Part shown: piece after piece, positions 31,837-41,028 of the stretch
How the letters are laid out: each line of letters starts with the position of its first letter
Numbering within the stretch: the stretch's first letter is position 1
Assembly: GCF_029968035.1 (NCBI RefSeq)
Contig: NZ_JASCIQ010000002.1
Span: forward strand, 124,001 to 188,000
Reading direction: 5' to 3'
From: Streptomyces cavernicola
Lineage (GTDB): Bacteria; Actinomycetota; Actinomycetes; Streptomycetales; Streptomycetaceae
DNA: 64,000 bases
Notes under the pieces: model-generated
What the model was told of the DNA's origin: nothing
The model's input: the letters and a program-made list of their open reading frames with translations, nothing else
The model's database searches: none
Translations under genes and position numbers: made by a program

Positions 31837-33147
31837 TTGTCACGCCCCGACACAGCACCGGCCGACACCGCGCCGACCGGCACCGCGCCCGCCGACGCAG
31901 AAAAGTTCCTTCTGGACGCCGAGGCCGACGTCCGCCCCTCTCCCCAAGGGCGCGCCGCGCGGCGGGAGTTGCTGGCGCATCCCGTGGTGCTGCTCGTCGG
32001 GATCGTGCTCGCCTCGCTCAACATGCGGGCCGCGCTCGCCAGCGTCTCGCCGCTGGTCGGCGAGATCAGCGAGGCGTTCGGGCTCTCCTCCACGGCGAGC
32101 AGCCTCGTGACCTCGGTGCCGGTGCTCTTCCTCGGCGTCGGCGCGCTCGTGGCGCCCTGGCTCGCCCGGCGCTTCGGCACTGAACTGGTGCTGTTCTGCG
32201 CCCTGTTGCTGCTCGGAATCGGCATCCTCGTACGGGTCCTGCCGTCCGTGGGCGCCCTGTACGGCGGCGGCGTCCTCGTCGGCACCGCGATAGCCCTGCT
32301 CAACGTGTTGATGCCGGGCCTGATCAAGCGGGACTTCCCGGACCGCGCCGCGTCCATGACGTCCGTCTACACCGGCGCGATGATCGCCGGCGCCACCGTC
32401 GTCGCGGCGGCCTCCGTGCCGCTGGAGAAGGCCTTCGGCGACAGCTGGGAGGCCTCGCTCGCGTTCTGGTCGCTGCTCGCCGCGGTCGCGGCCGTGGCCT
32501 GGCTGCCCCAGGTGCTCATCGCTCGCGGCCGCACCGGTCACGAGGTCCGGAAGGCCGCCCCGGCGGGACGGCCGGCGCGCAGCGTGTGGCGCTCTTCGCT
32601 GGCCTGGCAGGTCACGCTCTTCATGGGCCTGCAGTCGCTCTGGTCGTACGTCCTGATCGCCTGGATGCCGACGATCTTCACGGACCACGGGATGAGCCGC
32701 GCCACGGCCGGCGTGATCTTCGCGTTCAACAACCTGATCCAGGTCGCGGGCGCGTTCGGCGTTCCGCTGCTCGCCGGCCGGATGCGCAGCCAGCGGCCGC
32801 TGGTCGCCCTGGTGACGGCGTTGGTCGCGGCCGGGTACGCGGGTCTGATGGTCGCGCCGGTGTCGGGCGCCTGGCTGTGGTCGGCGGTCCTCGGCATCGG
32901 GCAGGGCGGTGCGGTGGGGCTAGCCCTGACGCTGATCGTGCTGCGCTCGGGCGATGCGATGGCCGCAGCCCGGCTCTCCGGGATGGCGCAGACGGTGGGC
33001 TATCTCCTCGCCGCCGCGGGCCCGTTGGCGGTCGGCGCCGTGTACCAGGCGACGGGCAGCTGGACCGTGCCGATCTGCCTCGTCCTCGGGGTCTGCGCGG
33101 CGGCCCTCGTCGTCGGACTGCTCGCCGCCCGGGACCGTACGGTCTGA
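31837..33147 (+). CDS. CynX/NimT-family MFS transporter
   Basis: A 436-residue major facilitator with 12 predicted helices. The family-like N-terminal LASLNMRAALASVSPLVGEIS matches CynX/NimT (2-nitroimidazole/cyanate type) transporters, and the half-way region has SLWSYVLIAWMPTIF. The only start that matches the upstream AAGGTG is TTG at 31837; the long frame beginning at 31165 is an antisense-like shadow of the regulator gene. The regulator directly upstream suggests inducible efflux or uptake. A strong bidirectional terminator follows. Confidence 0.85.
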   Translation: MSRPDTAPADTAPTGTAPADAEKFLLDAEADVRPSPQGRAARRELLAHPVVLLVGIVLASLNMRAALASVSPLVGEISEAFGLSSTASSLVTSVPVLFLGVGALVAPWLARRFGTELVLFCALLLLGIGILVRVLPSVGALYGGGVLVGTAIALLNVLMPGLIKRDFPDRAASMTSVYTGAMIAGATVVAAASVPLEKAFGDSWEASLAFWSLLAAVAAVAWLPQVLIARGRTGHEVRKAAPAGRPARSVWRSSLAWQVTLFMGLQSLWSYVLIAWMPTIFTDHGMSRATAGVIFAFNNLIQVAGAFGVPLLAGRMRSQRPLVALVTALVAAGYAGLMVAPVSGAWLWSAVLGIGQGGAVGLALTLIVLRSGDAMAAARLSGMAQTVGYLLAAAGPLAVGAVYQATGSWTVPICLVLGVCAAALVVGLLAARDRTV

Positions 33148-33161
33148 GCCCGTCCATACGA

Positions 33162-33199
33162 CGAAAACGGCCACTACGCGCGCGTGGTGGCCGTTTTCG
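33162..33199. terminator. Bidirectional terminator between convergent genes
   Basis: CGAAAACGGCCAC (33162-33174) and its perfect complement (33187-33199) enclose a GC-rich 12-base loop. Each strand has TTTT within the 3' arm, so it should stop both the transporter and, from the other side, the ABC operon. Confidence 0.85.
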
Positions 33200-33251
33200 C
33201 GTTCCTGTACGGGTGGTGGCGCGGGCCCGAAAACCCGCACTGCACAGGGAG

Positions 33252-33971
33252 TTACTCCTCCCCGGCCAGCGTCAGTGTGCGCAGCTTCTGGCCCGCGTAC
33301 CAGGTCGCGAGGACCGTCACGCCGGTCAACAGGGCCACGGCGAGCGGCAGTCCGACGTCGGAGCTGACCAGGTCGCCGCGCGCGACGCGTTCCGCCACCG
33401 CGAGGGACCACTGCTGCACGCTCAGCGTCCGCGCGCCCTCGACCAGGGAGCCGAACAGCGTCTCCCAGACCAGGGCGTAGACCAGGCCGAAGACCACGGC
33501 GTGCTTGCTGACCGTGCCGAGCAGCAGGAACAGCGCCGCGTACGCGATGGAGGCGACGAGGGCCGCGACGGTGTACGCGATCGCCACCTGCTGGCCGTTG
33601 CCGTTGAGGATCAGCCCGGCGACGAACGTGGGAATCGCCGAGAACGCCATGGTCACGGCGATGGCGACGATCAGCTTGGTGACGATGATCGTGGGGCGCT
33701 TGATCGGCTTGGAGAGGAGATAGACGACCGAGCCGTCGTCGATCTCCGGGCCGATGGCGCCGGTGCCCGCGATCACGCCGATCAGCGGGACCATCGTGGC
33801 GAGCGCGAAGCCGCCGAGGACGTCCGCGGCGACCTGGTCGTCGACTCCGGTGAACCCACGTACCAGAGAGGCGATGACGATCAGCAGGACCGGAAGTGAG
33901 AAAAGGATGAGAGCACGGCGGCGGCCGAGCAGCGCCCGGTAGGTGAGCCGGGCGACGGTGGGGTCATACAT
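33252..33971 (-). CDS. ABC-2 type permease (second pair)
   Basis: A 239-residue membrane protein with six predicted helices, beginning MYDPTVARLTYRALLGRRRALILFSLPVLLIVIASL. The amphipathic segment DDGSVVYLLSKPIKRPTIIVTK is typical of ABC-2 permeases. It follows its ATPase by 14 bases and ends the four-gene operon. The transporter probably exports an amphipathic compound, but no substrate clue (lantibiotic, peptide or drug gene) is in the window. Confidence 0.85.
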   Translation of the reverse strand: MYDPTVARLTYRALLGRRRALILFSLPVLLIVIASLVRGFTGVDDQVAADVLGGFALATMVPLIGVIAGTGAIGPEIDDGSVVYLLSKPIKRPTIIVTKLIVAIAVTMAFSAIPTFVAGLILNGNGQQVAIAYTVAALVASIAYAALFLLLGTVSKHAVVFGLVYALVWETLFGSLVEGARTLSVQQWSLAVAERVARGDLVSSDVGLPLAVALLTGVTVLATWYAGQKLRTLTLAGEE

Positions 33972-33985
33972 GTCGGGGGCTCCCT

Positions 33986-34897
33986 TCAGGCCGCGACGAG
34001 GTACGAGAAGACCGACTCCAGGGACTCGTCCGAGGGCGAGACCGTGAGGAGGCGGATGCCGTGCTCCTTGGCGACGCGCGGCAGGAGCTGGGTGAACCGG
34101 CCGAAGTCGACCGCCTGGATCAACAACGCGCCCTCCGCGCGGTCGACTTCGATGCCCGCCGTGGACGGGTCGGCGATCAGCGCGGCGGCAAGCGCCCGGT
34201 CGTCGTCGGAGCGCACCAAGTAGCGGTGCGGGCGGTCCGTCATCAGGCGGCGGATGCGCCGGAAGTCGCCGCTCGCGGCGTGCCGGCCCGCGACGATCAC
34301 CTCGATGTGGGAGGCGAGTTGCTCGACCTCCTCCAGGATGTGCGAGGAGAACAGGACCGTCCGGCCGTCCGCGCCCATGCGCCGCAGCAGGTCCATGAGG
34401 TGCATGCGCTGGCGCGGGTCCATGCCGTTGAAGGGCTCGTCGAGCAGCAGCACCGCCGGATCGTGCACAAGAGCGGAGGCCATTTTCACGCGCTGGCGCA
34501 TGCCCTTGGAGTACGTGGAGATCTTGCGGTCCTGCGCGTACTCCATCTCGACCGTGGCGAGGGCCCTTTGGGCCGCCTTCTTGCCGAGGCCGTGCAACTC
34601 GGCGTTGGCGACGACGAATTCGCGGCCCGTGAGGAAGTCGTACATCGCTTCCCTCTCGGGGACGATGCCGATCTCCTGGTAGATCTCCTCGTTGCGCCAG
34701 ATCGGGCGGTCGTCGAGCGTGACCGTGCCCGTGGAGGGGGCGAGGAAGCCGCCCATCATGTTGATGAGCGTGGACTTTCCGGCGCCGTTGGGACCGAGCA
34801 GGCCGGTCACGCCGGGGCCGATGCTCATGGTGATGTCGTTGACCGCGACGACGTTCCCGAACCAGCGGGAAGCATGGCTGATGTGGATCGTGGTCAC
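33986..34897 (-). CDS. ABC transporter ATP-binding protein (second pair)
   Basis: A 303-residue ATPase with Walker A GPNGAGKST, Q-loop region, signature STYSKGMRQRVKMA (YSKGM in place of LSGGQ), Walker B VLLLDEPFNGMD and switch His in SSHILEEVEQ. The C-terminal 80 residues form the accessory domain of the DrrA/YhaQ-type exporters. The GTG start overlaps the permease stop by 4 bases. It pairs with the permease at 33252-33971. Confidence 0.9.
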   Translation of the reverse strand: MTTIHISHASRWFGNVVAVNDITMSIGPGVTGLLGPNGAGKSTLINMMGGFLAPSTGTVTLDDRPIWRNEEIYQEIGIVPEREAMYDFLTGREFVVANAELHGLGKKAAQRALATVEMEYAQDRKISTYSKGMRQRVKMASALVHDPAVLLLDEPFNGMDPRQRMHLMDLLRRMGADGRTVLFSSHILEEVEQLASHIEVIVAGRHAASGDFRRIRRLMTDRPHRYLVRSDDDRALAAALIADPSTAGIEVDRAEGALLIQAVDFGRFTQLLPRVAKEHGIRLLTVSPSDESLESVFSYLVAA

Positions 34898-35799
34898 AGC
34901 CCGACCTTTCGGTAGCGGCGCATCAGGGCTGCGTACGAGCCCGCGATCAGCGCGAGGACGACCAGGAGATAGACAGCGCCGGTACCTGTACCGGGTCCGT
35001 GGCCGCCGGGGAACGCGGAGGTCGCCCCGAGGAACGCGGTCTGCACGCCGTCGATCAGGGTGATCGGCGAGAACAGGCCGAGCCACGGGACCGCGCCCGT
35101 CGAGCCCTGCACGTCGGCGATGGCCTGCACGGTGGAGACCGCCCCGTACGAGATGGTCAGGACGGCGATGACGGCGGCGACGCCGAAGCCGCGCCGGGGC
35201 GTCAACGCGGCCACGACCAGGCCGAGTCCGGCGAAGAGCAGCGAGAGGAGCGCCACGGAGACCAACCCCTGTGCGAACCCCTTGGTCTGGTCCGCGAAGT
35301 CCATCTTGGCGAGCAGGGAGCCCAGGTAGAGCACGATCAGCGGCGAGGCGGTGAGCACGAACAGGGCCGAGGCCATCGCCGCGAACTTCGCCGCCACGTA
35401 GTCGCCGCGCTCGATCGGGCGGGAGAAGTACAGCGGCACCGTCCGGAAACGCAGGTCCCGGGAGACCGACTGCGGGGCCTGCGCGGCGAGGAAGAGGCCG
35501 ATGACGGCCTGCGTGGTGATGGCGTACCGCGTGTAGTCGAGCGGCAGGTCCGTCATCTTGGTCTGTACGGCGACGGCCACGACGATCGCCGCCGGCACGC
35601 ACATCACGGCGAACAGGATCACCGGCAGCACCTTGGACTTGGCGCTGCGGCCGAGACCGTACGCGCCGCGCAGGGACTGCGAGTAGAGGCTGCGGCGGGC
35701 GTAGGCGCGGCCGAGCCGGGGGCCGTCGTACGACCGGTACCCGATGTTGTGGATCCGGGTCTGCGCCCCGTCCGGGCGCCGCGTCTCAGCTGCCGTCAC
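34894..35799 (-). CDS. ABC-2 type permease (first pair)
   Basis: A 301-residue permease. A cytoplasmic N-terminus (IHNIGYRSYDGPRLGRAYARRSLY) typical of this Streptomyces family precedes about six helices. RDLRFRTVPLYFSRPIERGDYVAAK is the conserved cytoplasmic loop. The GTG start at 35799 has GAGGAGA upstream and overlaps the preceding ATPase by 14 bases. Paired with the ATPase at 35786-36811. Confidence 0.87.
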   Translation of the reverse strand: MTAAETRRPDGAQTRIHNIGYRSYDGPRLGRAYARRSLYSQSLRGAYGLGRSAKSKVLPVILFAVMCVPAAIVVAVAVQTKMTDLPLDYTRYAITTQAVIGLFLAAQAPQSVSRDLRFRTVPLYFSRPIERGDYVAAKFAAMASALFVLTASPLIVLYLGSLLAKMDFADQTKGFAQGLVSVALLSLLFAGLGLVVAALTPRRGFGVAAVIAVLTISYGAVSTVQAIADVQGSTGAVPWLGLFSPITLIDGVQTAFLGATSAFPGGHGPGTGTGAVYLLVVLALIAGSYAALMRRYRKVGL

Positions 35800-36811
35800 G
35801 GCCGTCTCCTCGCTCTGCCGCCGTCTTCAACAGGGCCTGGTTCTGGGCCTGTCGGGGCACGGGTTGCTGCTGCTCGTCGGTGCGGAACACCTCGGCGATG
35901 TGGTGCCTGCGCTGTTCCATCCGGACCAGGCCGAGGCCGAGTTCGGCGACGGTGTCGCGCACCACGTCGTACGTCTCCTCGCCGGCCGCCTCCAGGAGGA
36001 GTACGTGTCCTGCGCCGGGCAGACCGTCCTCCACGCGCGCGTGGAGCGTGATTCCGCGCTCCTGGAGGCGGGCGCGCAGCACGGCGGTGCCGTCAGGGTG
36101 CTCGTCCGTGTCGGTGACCTCGACGGCGAGCGTCGCCATGGTCTGGGTGAAGTCGCTGGTGGAGCTGGAGCGGAGCAGCGCTCCGCCGTCGATGACGACG
36201 ACGTGGTCGCAGGTGCGCTCCAGCTCGCCGAGCAGGTGCGAGGTGACGAGCACCGAGATGCCGAAGTCGGTGTGGACGCGGCGGATCAGGCCGAGCATCT
36301 CGTCCCTGCCGACCGGGTCGAGGCCGTTGGTCGGCTCGTCCAGGAACACCAACTGCGGGTCGTGGACCAGGGCTTGGGCCAGTTTCACGCGCTGCTTCAT
36401 GCCGGTCGAGTAGCCGCCGATCGGCCGGTAGCGCTCCTCGTAGAGGCCCACGTGGCGCAGGGTGTCGGCGGTGCGCTCGCGGGCCGCGGTGGGCGGCAGG
36501 CCGGACATCCGGGCCATGTGCACCACGAACTCGGTGGCGGACACGTCGGGCGGCAGGCAGTCGTGCTCCGGCATGTACCCGACGCGCTCGCGGATGTCGC
36601 CGCCGTGCGTCGCCACGTCGAGTCCGAGCACCTGGGCGCGGCCCTCGGTGGCGGGGGAGAGGCCGAGCAGGATCTTGATCAGGGTGGACTTGCCGGCTCC
36701 GTTGGCCCCCACGAGCCCGGTCACACCCGGGCCGATGTCCACGGAGAGCCGGTCGAGCGCGGTCACCCGGGGGAACCGCTTGCTGAGGCTTTCGGTCGCG
36801 ATCACAGTCAC
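35786..36811 (-). CDS. ABC transporter ATP-binding protein (first pair)
   Basis: A 341-residue ATPase: Walker A GANGAGKST, signature YSTGMKQRVKLAQALVHD, Walker B LVFLDEPTNGLD and switch His in TSHLLGELE. The C-terminal accessory domain ends in a charged tail (FRTDEQQQPVPRQAQNQ). GTG 36811 is proposed because it opens directly on VTVIATESLSKRF. It sits 8-9 bases after a TACCGT -10-like element, so it may be leaderless; longer in-frame starts to 36952 exist. It is first gene of the ATPase-permease-ATPase-permease operon. Confidence 0.87.
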   Translation of the reverse strand: MTVIATESLSKRFPRVTALDRLSVDIGPGVTGLVGANGAGKSTLIKILLGLSPATEGRAQVLGLDVATHGGDIRERVGYMPEHDCLPPDVSATEFVVHMARMSGLPPTAARERTADTLRHVGLYEERYRPIGGYSTGMKQRVKLAQALVHDPQLVFLDEPTNGLDPVGRDEMLGLIRRVHTDFGISVLVTSHLLGELERTCDHVVVIDGGALLRSSSTSDFTQTMATLAVEVTDTDEHPDGTAVLRARLQERGITLHARVEDGLPGAGHVLLLEAAGEETYDVVRDTVAELGLGLVRMEQRRHHIAEVFRTDEQQQPVPRQAQNQALLKTAAERGDGRDGS

Positions 36812-36955
36812 GTTCTCGACGGTAGTGGCGTGCACCACAGCGGTCGTCACCCCAGACGACTGCTTCCGTGTGCGACTCCAGGCGTACGGACCCGTAGGGG
36901 TCGTAGCGCTCAGGTACCCCCCGAGGGAGTTATCCACAGGGCCGCCGCACACCCC

Positions 36956-36984
36956 TTGACGTAGCCGTCAGGCATTGTCACATT
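36956..36984 (+). promoter_or_regulatory. Promoter with dyad upstream of the M24 gene
   Basis: TTGACG (36956-36961), 17 bases, then CACATT (36979-36984) could be -35 and -10. TGACG-TAGC-CGTCA (36957-36970) is an inverted repeat over the -35, and TGTCAC is repeated just downstream. A perfect DnaA box (TTATCCACA, 36930-36938) lies 18 bases upstream. The site is about 75 bases before the M24 start. Confidence 0.4.
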
Positions 36985-37057
36985 CATCAGTGTCACGTTA
37001 CGGACGCGTAGCGCAGCAAGGCGGGATTCGGCGGGACCTCACGGGACGGACGGTGGC

Positions 37058-37906
37058 ATGACCTCAGCGGTGGACACTGAACTCGCGGCCGAGCTGCGGG
37101 GGTTCAGGGAAGTGCAGGCCCTCAGCTATGCCTGCGCGGAGGCGGTCGCGGCGCGGCTCGAACCGGGTGTGACGGAGCGCGAGGCGGCGCGGATGCAGCG
37201 GGAGTGGCTGCGCGAGCGCGGGGTGCGTGACTGGTTCCACCTGCCCTTCGCCTGGTTCGGGGACCGCACGGCGTTCGCCGGGTTCAAGATCCCGCTGCAG
37301 TTCTTCCCGACCAACCGGAAGCTGGAGCCGGGGATGCCCTTCATCCTCGACATGGCCCCGGTGCACAAGGGCTTCACGGCGGACATCGGGTACTCGGGCA
37401 GCCTCGGCCCGAACCGGGTGCAGGAACGGCTGATGGCGGACCTGGAGGAGCACCGCGAGCTGATCCTGCGCGAGGTCCGCGAGCGCCGTTCGCTGCGCGA
37501 GATCTACGAGGACGTGGAGCAGCTCATGAACCGCCAGGGGTACGCGAACCGCCACCGCGCCTACCCCTTCGGCGTGATCGCGCACAAGGTCGACCGGGTG
37601 AAGCAGAGCCGCTTCTCGCCGAACGTCTTCGGGTTCGGCACGCAGGCGCTCAAGGGCCTGGCGAGCGACGCGGTGCACGGCCACCGGGACGGCTGGTCCC
37701 CGCTGTGGAGTCCGTACAAGTTCTCCGACCATCCGCCGCAGCCCGGTCTGTGGGCGGTCGAGCCGCACCTCGGCTTCCGGGGCACGGGCGCGAAGTTCGA
37801 GGAGATCCTGGTCGTCACGGACTCCAAGGACCCGCAGGAGAGCGCGTTCTGGCTGGACGACGACCTTCCGCATGTGCGGCGCTGGGCGGAGGCGAAGGCA
37901 CTGTGA
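37058..37906 (+). CDS. M24-family (pita-bread) metallohydrolase-like protein
   Basis: A 282-residue single-domain protein of the methionine/proline aminopeptidase fold. The ligands are recognisable: Asp in FILDMAPVHKGFTADIGYSG (two), His in FGVIAHKVDRV, Glu in LWAVEPHLGF and Glu in KFEEILVVTD. The insertion between His and Glu (FSPNVFGFGTQALKG...HGHRDGW) is unlike PepP, so it may be a creatinase-like or uncharacterised hydrolase rather than a peptidase. Its stop overlaps a GTG that could start the next gene (GTGA), showing coupling with the hydrolase-SDR fusion. Confidence 0.8.
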   Translation: MTSAVDTELAAELRGFREVQALSYACAEAVAARLEPGVTEREAARMQREWLRERGVRDWFHLPFAWFGDRTAFAGFKIPLQFFPTNRKLEPGMPFILDMAPVHKGFTADIGYSGSLGPNRVQERLMADLEEHRELILREVRERRSLREIYEDVEQLMNRQGYANRHRAYPFGVIAHKVDRVKQSRFSPNVFGFGTQALKGLASDAVHGHRDGWSPLWSPYKFSDHPPQPGLWAVEPHLGFRGTGAKFEEILVVTDSKDPQESAFWLDDDLPHVRRWAEAKAL

Positions 37907-38028
37907 GCGCGCGGGGCGAGCGGAGCGGTCAGGGCCGCGCGGGCGGCAAGGGACAGGGCGAGCAGCCGGACGAGCCGCACAAGGGCGAGCGGCGCAAGGG
38001 CGAGCGGGATCGAAAGGGCGAAGTCCGA

Positions 38029-39834
38029 ATGAGCGGTGGACTGTTGAAGGACGCGCGCGAGCGCTGGGTCCGTACGGGCGGGGTGGAGCTCTGCGTCGCC
38101 GAGCTGGGCGACGCGGCGCAGCCGACGGTCCTGCTCGTGCACGGGTACCCGGACTCCAAGGAAGTGTGGTCCGAGGTGGCGACGCGCCTCGCGGACCGCT
38201 TCCACGTGGTCCTGTACGACATCCGGGGCCACGGCAGGTCGACGGCGCCGGTGCCGCTGCGCGGCGGCTTCACCCTGGAGAAGCTGACGGACGACTTCCT
38301 GGCGGTGGCCGACGCGGTCAGCCCGGACCGCCCGGTGCACGTGGTCGGGCACGACTGGGGCTCGGTGCAGTCCTGGGAGTTCGTGACGGTCAAGCGCACG
38401 GAGGGGCGGATCGCCTCCTTCACCTCCATGTCGGGCCCGTCCCTCGACCACTTCGGCCACTGGATCAAGAAGCGCATGGTCCGCCCGACCCCGCGCCGGG
38501 TCGGCCAACTCCTCGGCCAGGGCGCCAAGTCCTGGTACGTGTACATGCTGCACACCCCGGCCCTGCCCGAGATGGCCTGGCGCGGTCCGCTCGGCGCCCG
38601 CTGGCCGAAGCTGCTGCAGCGCTTCGAGGGCGTCCCGGCGGACGGGTACCCGACCTCGTCGCTGCCCTCGGACGCGGCCACCGGCGCCTGGCTGTACCGC
38701 GACAACGTCCGCGCCCGGCTGAGCAGGCCCCGCGCGGACGCGTACGCGCACGCGCCGGTGCAGCTGATCACCCCGCTCGGCGACGCTTTCCTCTCCCCGC
38801 GGCTCTACGACGAACTGGAGCTGTGGGTCCCCCAGTTGACGCGTCGTACGCTGCCGGCCAAGCACTGGGTGCCGCGCACCCGGCCCGACCAACTGGCTGC
38901 CTGGGTAACGGACTTCGTGACCGCCAACGAGGGACTCCAGGACCTCGGGTGCGCGGCCGCGCAGGAAGCCGCCGCCGCCACCCGCAGCGCGGCGCCCACG
39001 GGCAGGTACGCGGACCGCTTCGCCGGCCAGCTGGTCCTGGTCACCGGCGCGGCCAGCGGCATCGGCCGCGCCACGGCCTTCGCGTTCGCGGAGGCGGGCG
39101 CCCGCGTCGTCGCGGTGGACCGGGACGCGGAGGGCGTGGCGCGCACGGCCGAGCTGGCGGCCCTCGTCGGTGCCCCGGCCGCCTGGGGCGAGACGGTGGA
39201 CGTCTCGGACGAGCAGGCCATGGAGAAGCTCGCCGAGAAGGTCGCCAGGGAGTACGGCGTGGTGGACGTCCTGGTGAACAACGCCGGGATCGGCCTGTCC
39301 GGCTCGTTCTTCGACACGACGGTGGACGACTGGAAGAAGGTCCTCGACGTCAACCTGTGGGGCGTCATCCACGGCTGCCGGATCTTCGGCAAGCAGATGG
39401 CCGACCGCGGCCAGGGCGGTCACATCGTCAACACGGCTTCGGCCGCGGCCTTCCAGCCGTCCAAGGCGCTGCCGGCGTACAGCACGTCGAAGGCCGCGGT
39501 GCTGATGCTCAGCGAGTGTCTGCGCGCCGAGCTGGCCGGGCAGGGCATCGGCGTTTCGGCGATCTGCCCCGGCCTGGTCAACACCAACATCACGGCCACG
39601 GCGCGGTTCGCGGGGGTGGACGCGGAGGAGGAGAAGCGCCGCCAGCAGCGCAGCTCGCGCCTGTACGGGCTGCGGAACTACCCGCCGGAGAAGGTCGCCG
39701 GCGCGGTGCTCGACGCGGTGGTCAGGAATCGGGCGGTCGTCCCGGTGACACCGGAGGCGCGCGGCGCCCACGCCCTGTCCCGCTTCGCCCCGAAGGCGCT
39801 GCGGAGGCTGGCCAGGATGGAGCCGCCGCTGTAG
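38029..39834 (+). CDS. Alpha/beta hydrolase-SDR fusion protein (EphD-like)
   Basis: A 601-residue fusion. The N-terminal alpha/beta hydrolase (about 15-290) has LLVHGYPDSKEVW, the epoxide-hydrolase-type nucleophile VVGHDWGSVQSWEF (Asp) and a late His in AKHWVPRT. The C-terminal short-chain dehydrogenase (about 320-580) has VTGAASGIGRATAF for the cofactor, NNAGIG and the catalytic Ser/Tyr-Lys (NTASAAAF, YSTSKAA). The mycobacterial EphD (about 592 residues) has the same order. The start is uncertain. GTG 37903 overlaps the M24 stop and would add 42 charged, Lys-Gly-Glu-rich residues; ATG 38029 gives the family length. It is likely a lipid or xenobiotic modifying enzyme. Confidence 0.85.
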   Translation: MSGGLLKDARERWVRTGGVELCVAELGDAAQPTVLLVHGYPDSKEVWSEVATRLADRFHVVLYDIRGHGRSTAPVPLRGGFTLEKLTDDFLAVADAVSPDRPVHVVGHDWGSVQSWEFVTVKRTEGRIASFTSMSGPSLDHFGHWIKKRMVRPTPRRVGQLLGQGAKSWYVYMLHTPALPEMAWRGPLGARWPKLLQRFEGVPADGYPTSSLPSDAATGAWLYRDNVRARLSRPRADAYAHAPVQLITPLGDAFLSPRLYDELELWVPQLTRRTLPAKHWVPRTRPDQLAAWVTDFVTANEGLQDLGCAAAQEAAAATRSAAPTGRYADRFAGQLVLVTGAASGIGRATAFAFAEAGARVVAVDRDAEGVARTAELAALVGAPAAWGETVDVSDEQAMEKLAEKVAREYGVVDVLVNNAGIGLSGSFFDTTVDDWKKVLDVNLWGVIHGCRIFGKQMADRGQGGHIVNTASAAAFQPSKALPAYSTSKAAVLMLSECLRAELAGQGIGVSAICPGLVNTNITATARFAGVDAEEEKRRQQRSSRLYGLRNYPPEKVAGAVLDAVVRNRAVVPVTPEARGAHALSRFAPKALRRLARMEPPL

Positions 39835-39966
39835 CCGGTCGCGCGTCAGGTGGACTGTCGGCCCCTGCAGCCGAGTTGGGCCGCGGGGGCCGGGCAGCGG
39901 AGAGTGGTGCCCGCGCGGCCGCACCCGGAGCGGCGGACGCACCGAGAAGCGGAGGTGGCAGGGAAA

Positions 39967-40905
39967 GTGCAGCCTGCAGTCGAGTACCGGATCGAGGACC
40001 TGGCACACCACAGCGGCGCCACGGTCCGTACGATCCGCGCCTATCAGGACCGCGGCCTGCTGCCCCGCCCGGAGCGGCGCGGCCGGTCCAACGTGTACAC
40101 GGACGCGCATCTGGCCCGGCTGCGCCAGATCGCCGACCTCCTGGACCGGGGCTTCACCCTGGCCTCGATAAAGGAACTCCTGGAGGCCTGGGACGCGGGC
40201 CGCGGCCTCGGCGGCGTACTCGGCCTCGTGGCGGAAGTGGACGGCCCGTGGACGGACGAGGAGGCGGGCCGTATCACGCGCGCCGAGCTCGACCAGTGCT
40301 TCGGCGGCACGCCTGACGAGGCGGCGGTGGAGGACGCCATCGAGCTCGGTGTCCTGGAGCGAATCCCGGGCAGGGACGACGAGTTCCTGGTGCCGAGCCC
40401 TCAAGAGCTCGCTGTGGCAGTGGAGTTGCACGCGGCGGGTGTGCCGCTGATCGCAATCTCCGGCCATTTGCGGGAGTTGCGCATCCATGTCGAGTTCATC
40501 GCGTCCAGATTCCTGGACTTCACGACCGAGCACGTCTTCGCCCGCTACATCGGCGGACACCTGCCGCCGACGGACGACGAAGCGGCGGAAGCGGCCGAGC
40601 TCGTACGCCGCCTGCGCCCGCTGGCCCAGCAGACGGTGGACGCCGAACTCGCCCGCGCCATGCGGCTGTTCGCCACGCGTCACCTCAGAGAACAGCTCGG
40701 CGGCACACCATCCACGACTCCTCTGTACGAGGCGTCCCCGGTGGCACTGCCCGCGACCACAATTCAGGCCGTGCAGCAGCTGGTTGGCGCGGAGAACATC
40801 GCGGCGTTCGTCTCGGCGGCCGCCGAACGGGAAGTGCAGTCCCGGAAGTTGGATCAGTTGACATCAACCACCGCACAGACCGCAGAAATTGGCGAACTAC
40901 CGTAA
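39967..40905 (+). CDS. MerR-family transcriptional regulator
   Basis: A 312-residue regulator. The MerR helix-turn-helix reads YRIEDLAHHSGATVRTIRAYQDRGLLPRPERRGRSNVYTDAHLARLRQI (near residues 6-55), with the wing and coiled coil following (LLDRGFTLASIKELLEAWDAG). The large C-terminal domain (about 110-312) is unlike TipA-type ligand pockets that I know. GTG 39967 was chosen after AGGGA; GTG 39955 is an alternative, and the longer frame to 39850 has no support. It lies 130 bases after the hydrolase-SDR gene on the same strand, so it may control that unit. Confidence 0.85.
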   Translation: MQPAVEYRIEDLAHHSGATVRTIRAYQDRGLLPRPERRGRSNVYTDAHLARLRQIADLLDRGFTLASIKELLEAWDAGRGLGGVLGLVAEVDGPWTDEEAGRITRAELDQCFGGTPDEAAVEDAIELGVLERIPGRDDEFLVPSPQELAVAVELHAAGVPLIAISGHLRELRIHVEFIASRFLDFTTEHVFARYIGGHLPPTDDEAAEAAELVRRLRPLAQQTVDAELARAMRLFATRHLREQLGGTPSTTPLYEASPVALPATTIQAVQQLVGAENIAAFVSAAAEREVQSRKLDQLTSTTAQTAEIGELP

Positions 40906-40917
40906 TCCACCGGCCTG

Positions 40918-40971
40918 TTGTCCACAGAACTCCCAACTGGCCTGTGGATAACCGGGGTTGGCTGTGGATCA
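40918..40971. promoter_or_regulatory. DnaA-box cluster upstream of kptA
   Basis: TTGTCCACA (40918-40926, plus) and TTATCCACA (40951-40943, minus) are perfect DnaA boxes. TGATCCACA (40971-40963, minus) is a one-base variant. All lie in the 123-base gap between the MerR gene and kptA. Confidence 0.6.
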
Positions 40972-41028
40972 TGCATTCCGACGGTAAAGAGTTGGAGAAC
41001 TTATCGACGCTCCGGGCACCCTGGGAAC

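Noticed and set aside
33162..33199. The 13-bp dyad as an operator
   Set aside because: Its place between convergent genes and TTTT in both 3' arms make a bidirectional terminator the simpler reading.
36910..36930. GTACCCCCCGAGGG as a copper CsoR operator half
   Set aside because: The right half lacks the mirrored GGGGTA needed for a CsoR site, and the flanking genes are an ABC exporter and an M24 protein, not copper genes.
37561..40683. A 1040-codon minus-strand frame opposite the EphD-like and MerR genes
   Set aside because: It has Arg/Val/Glu-rich low-complexity translation, with third-position bias belonging to the opposite strand. It overlaps three recognisable genes.
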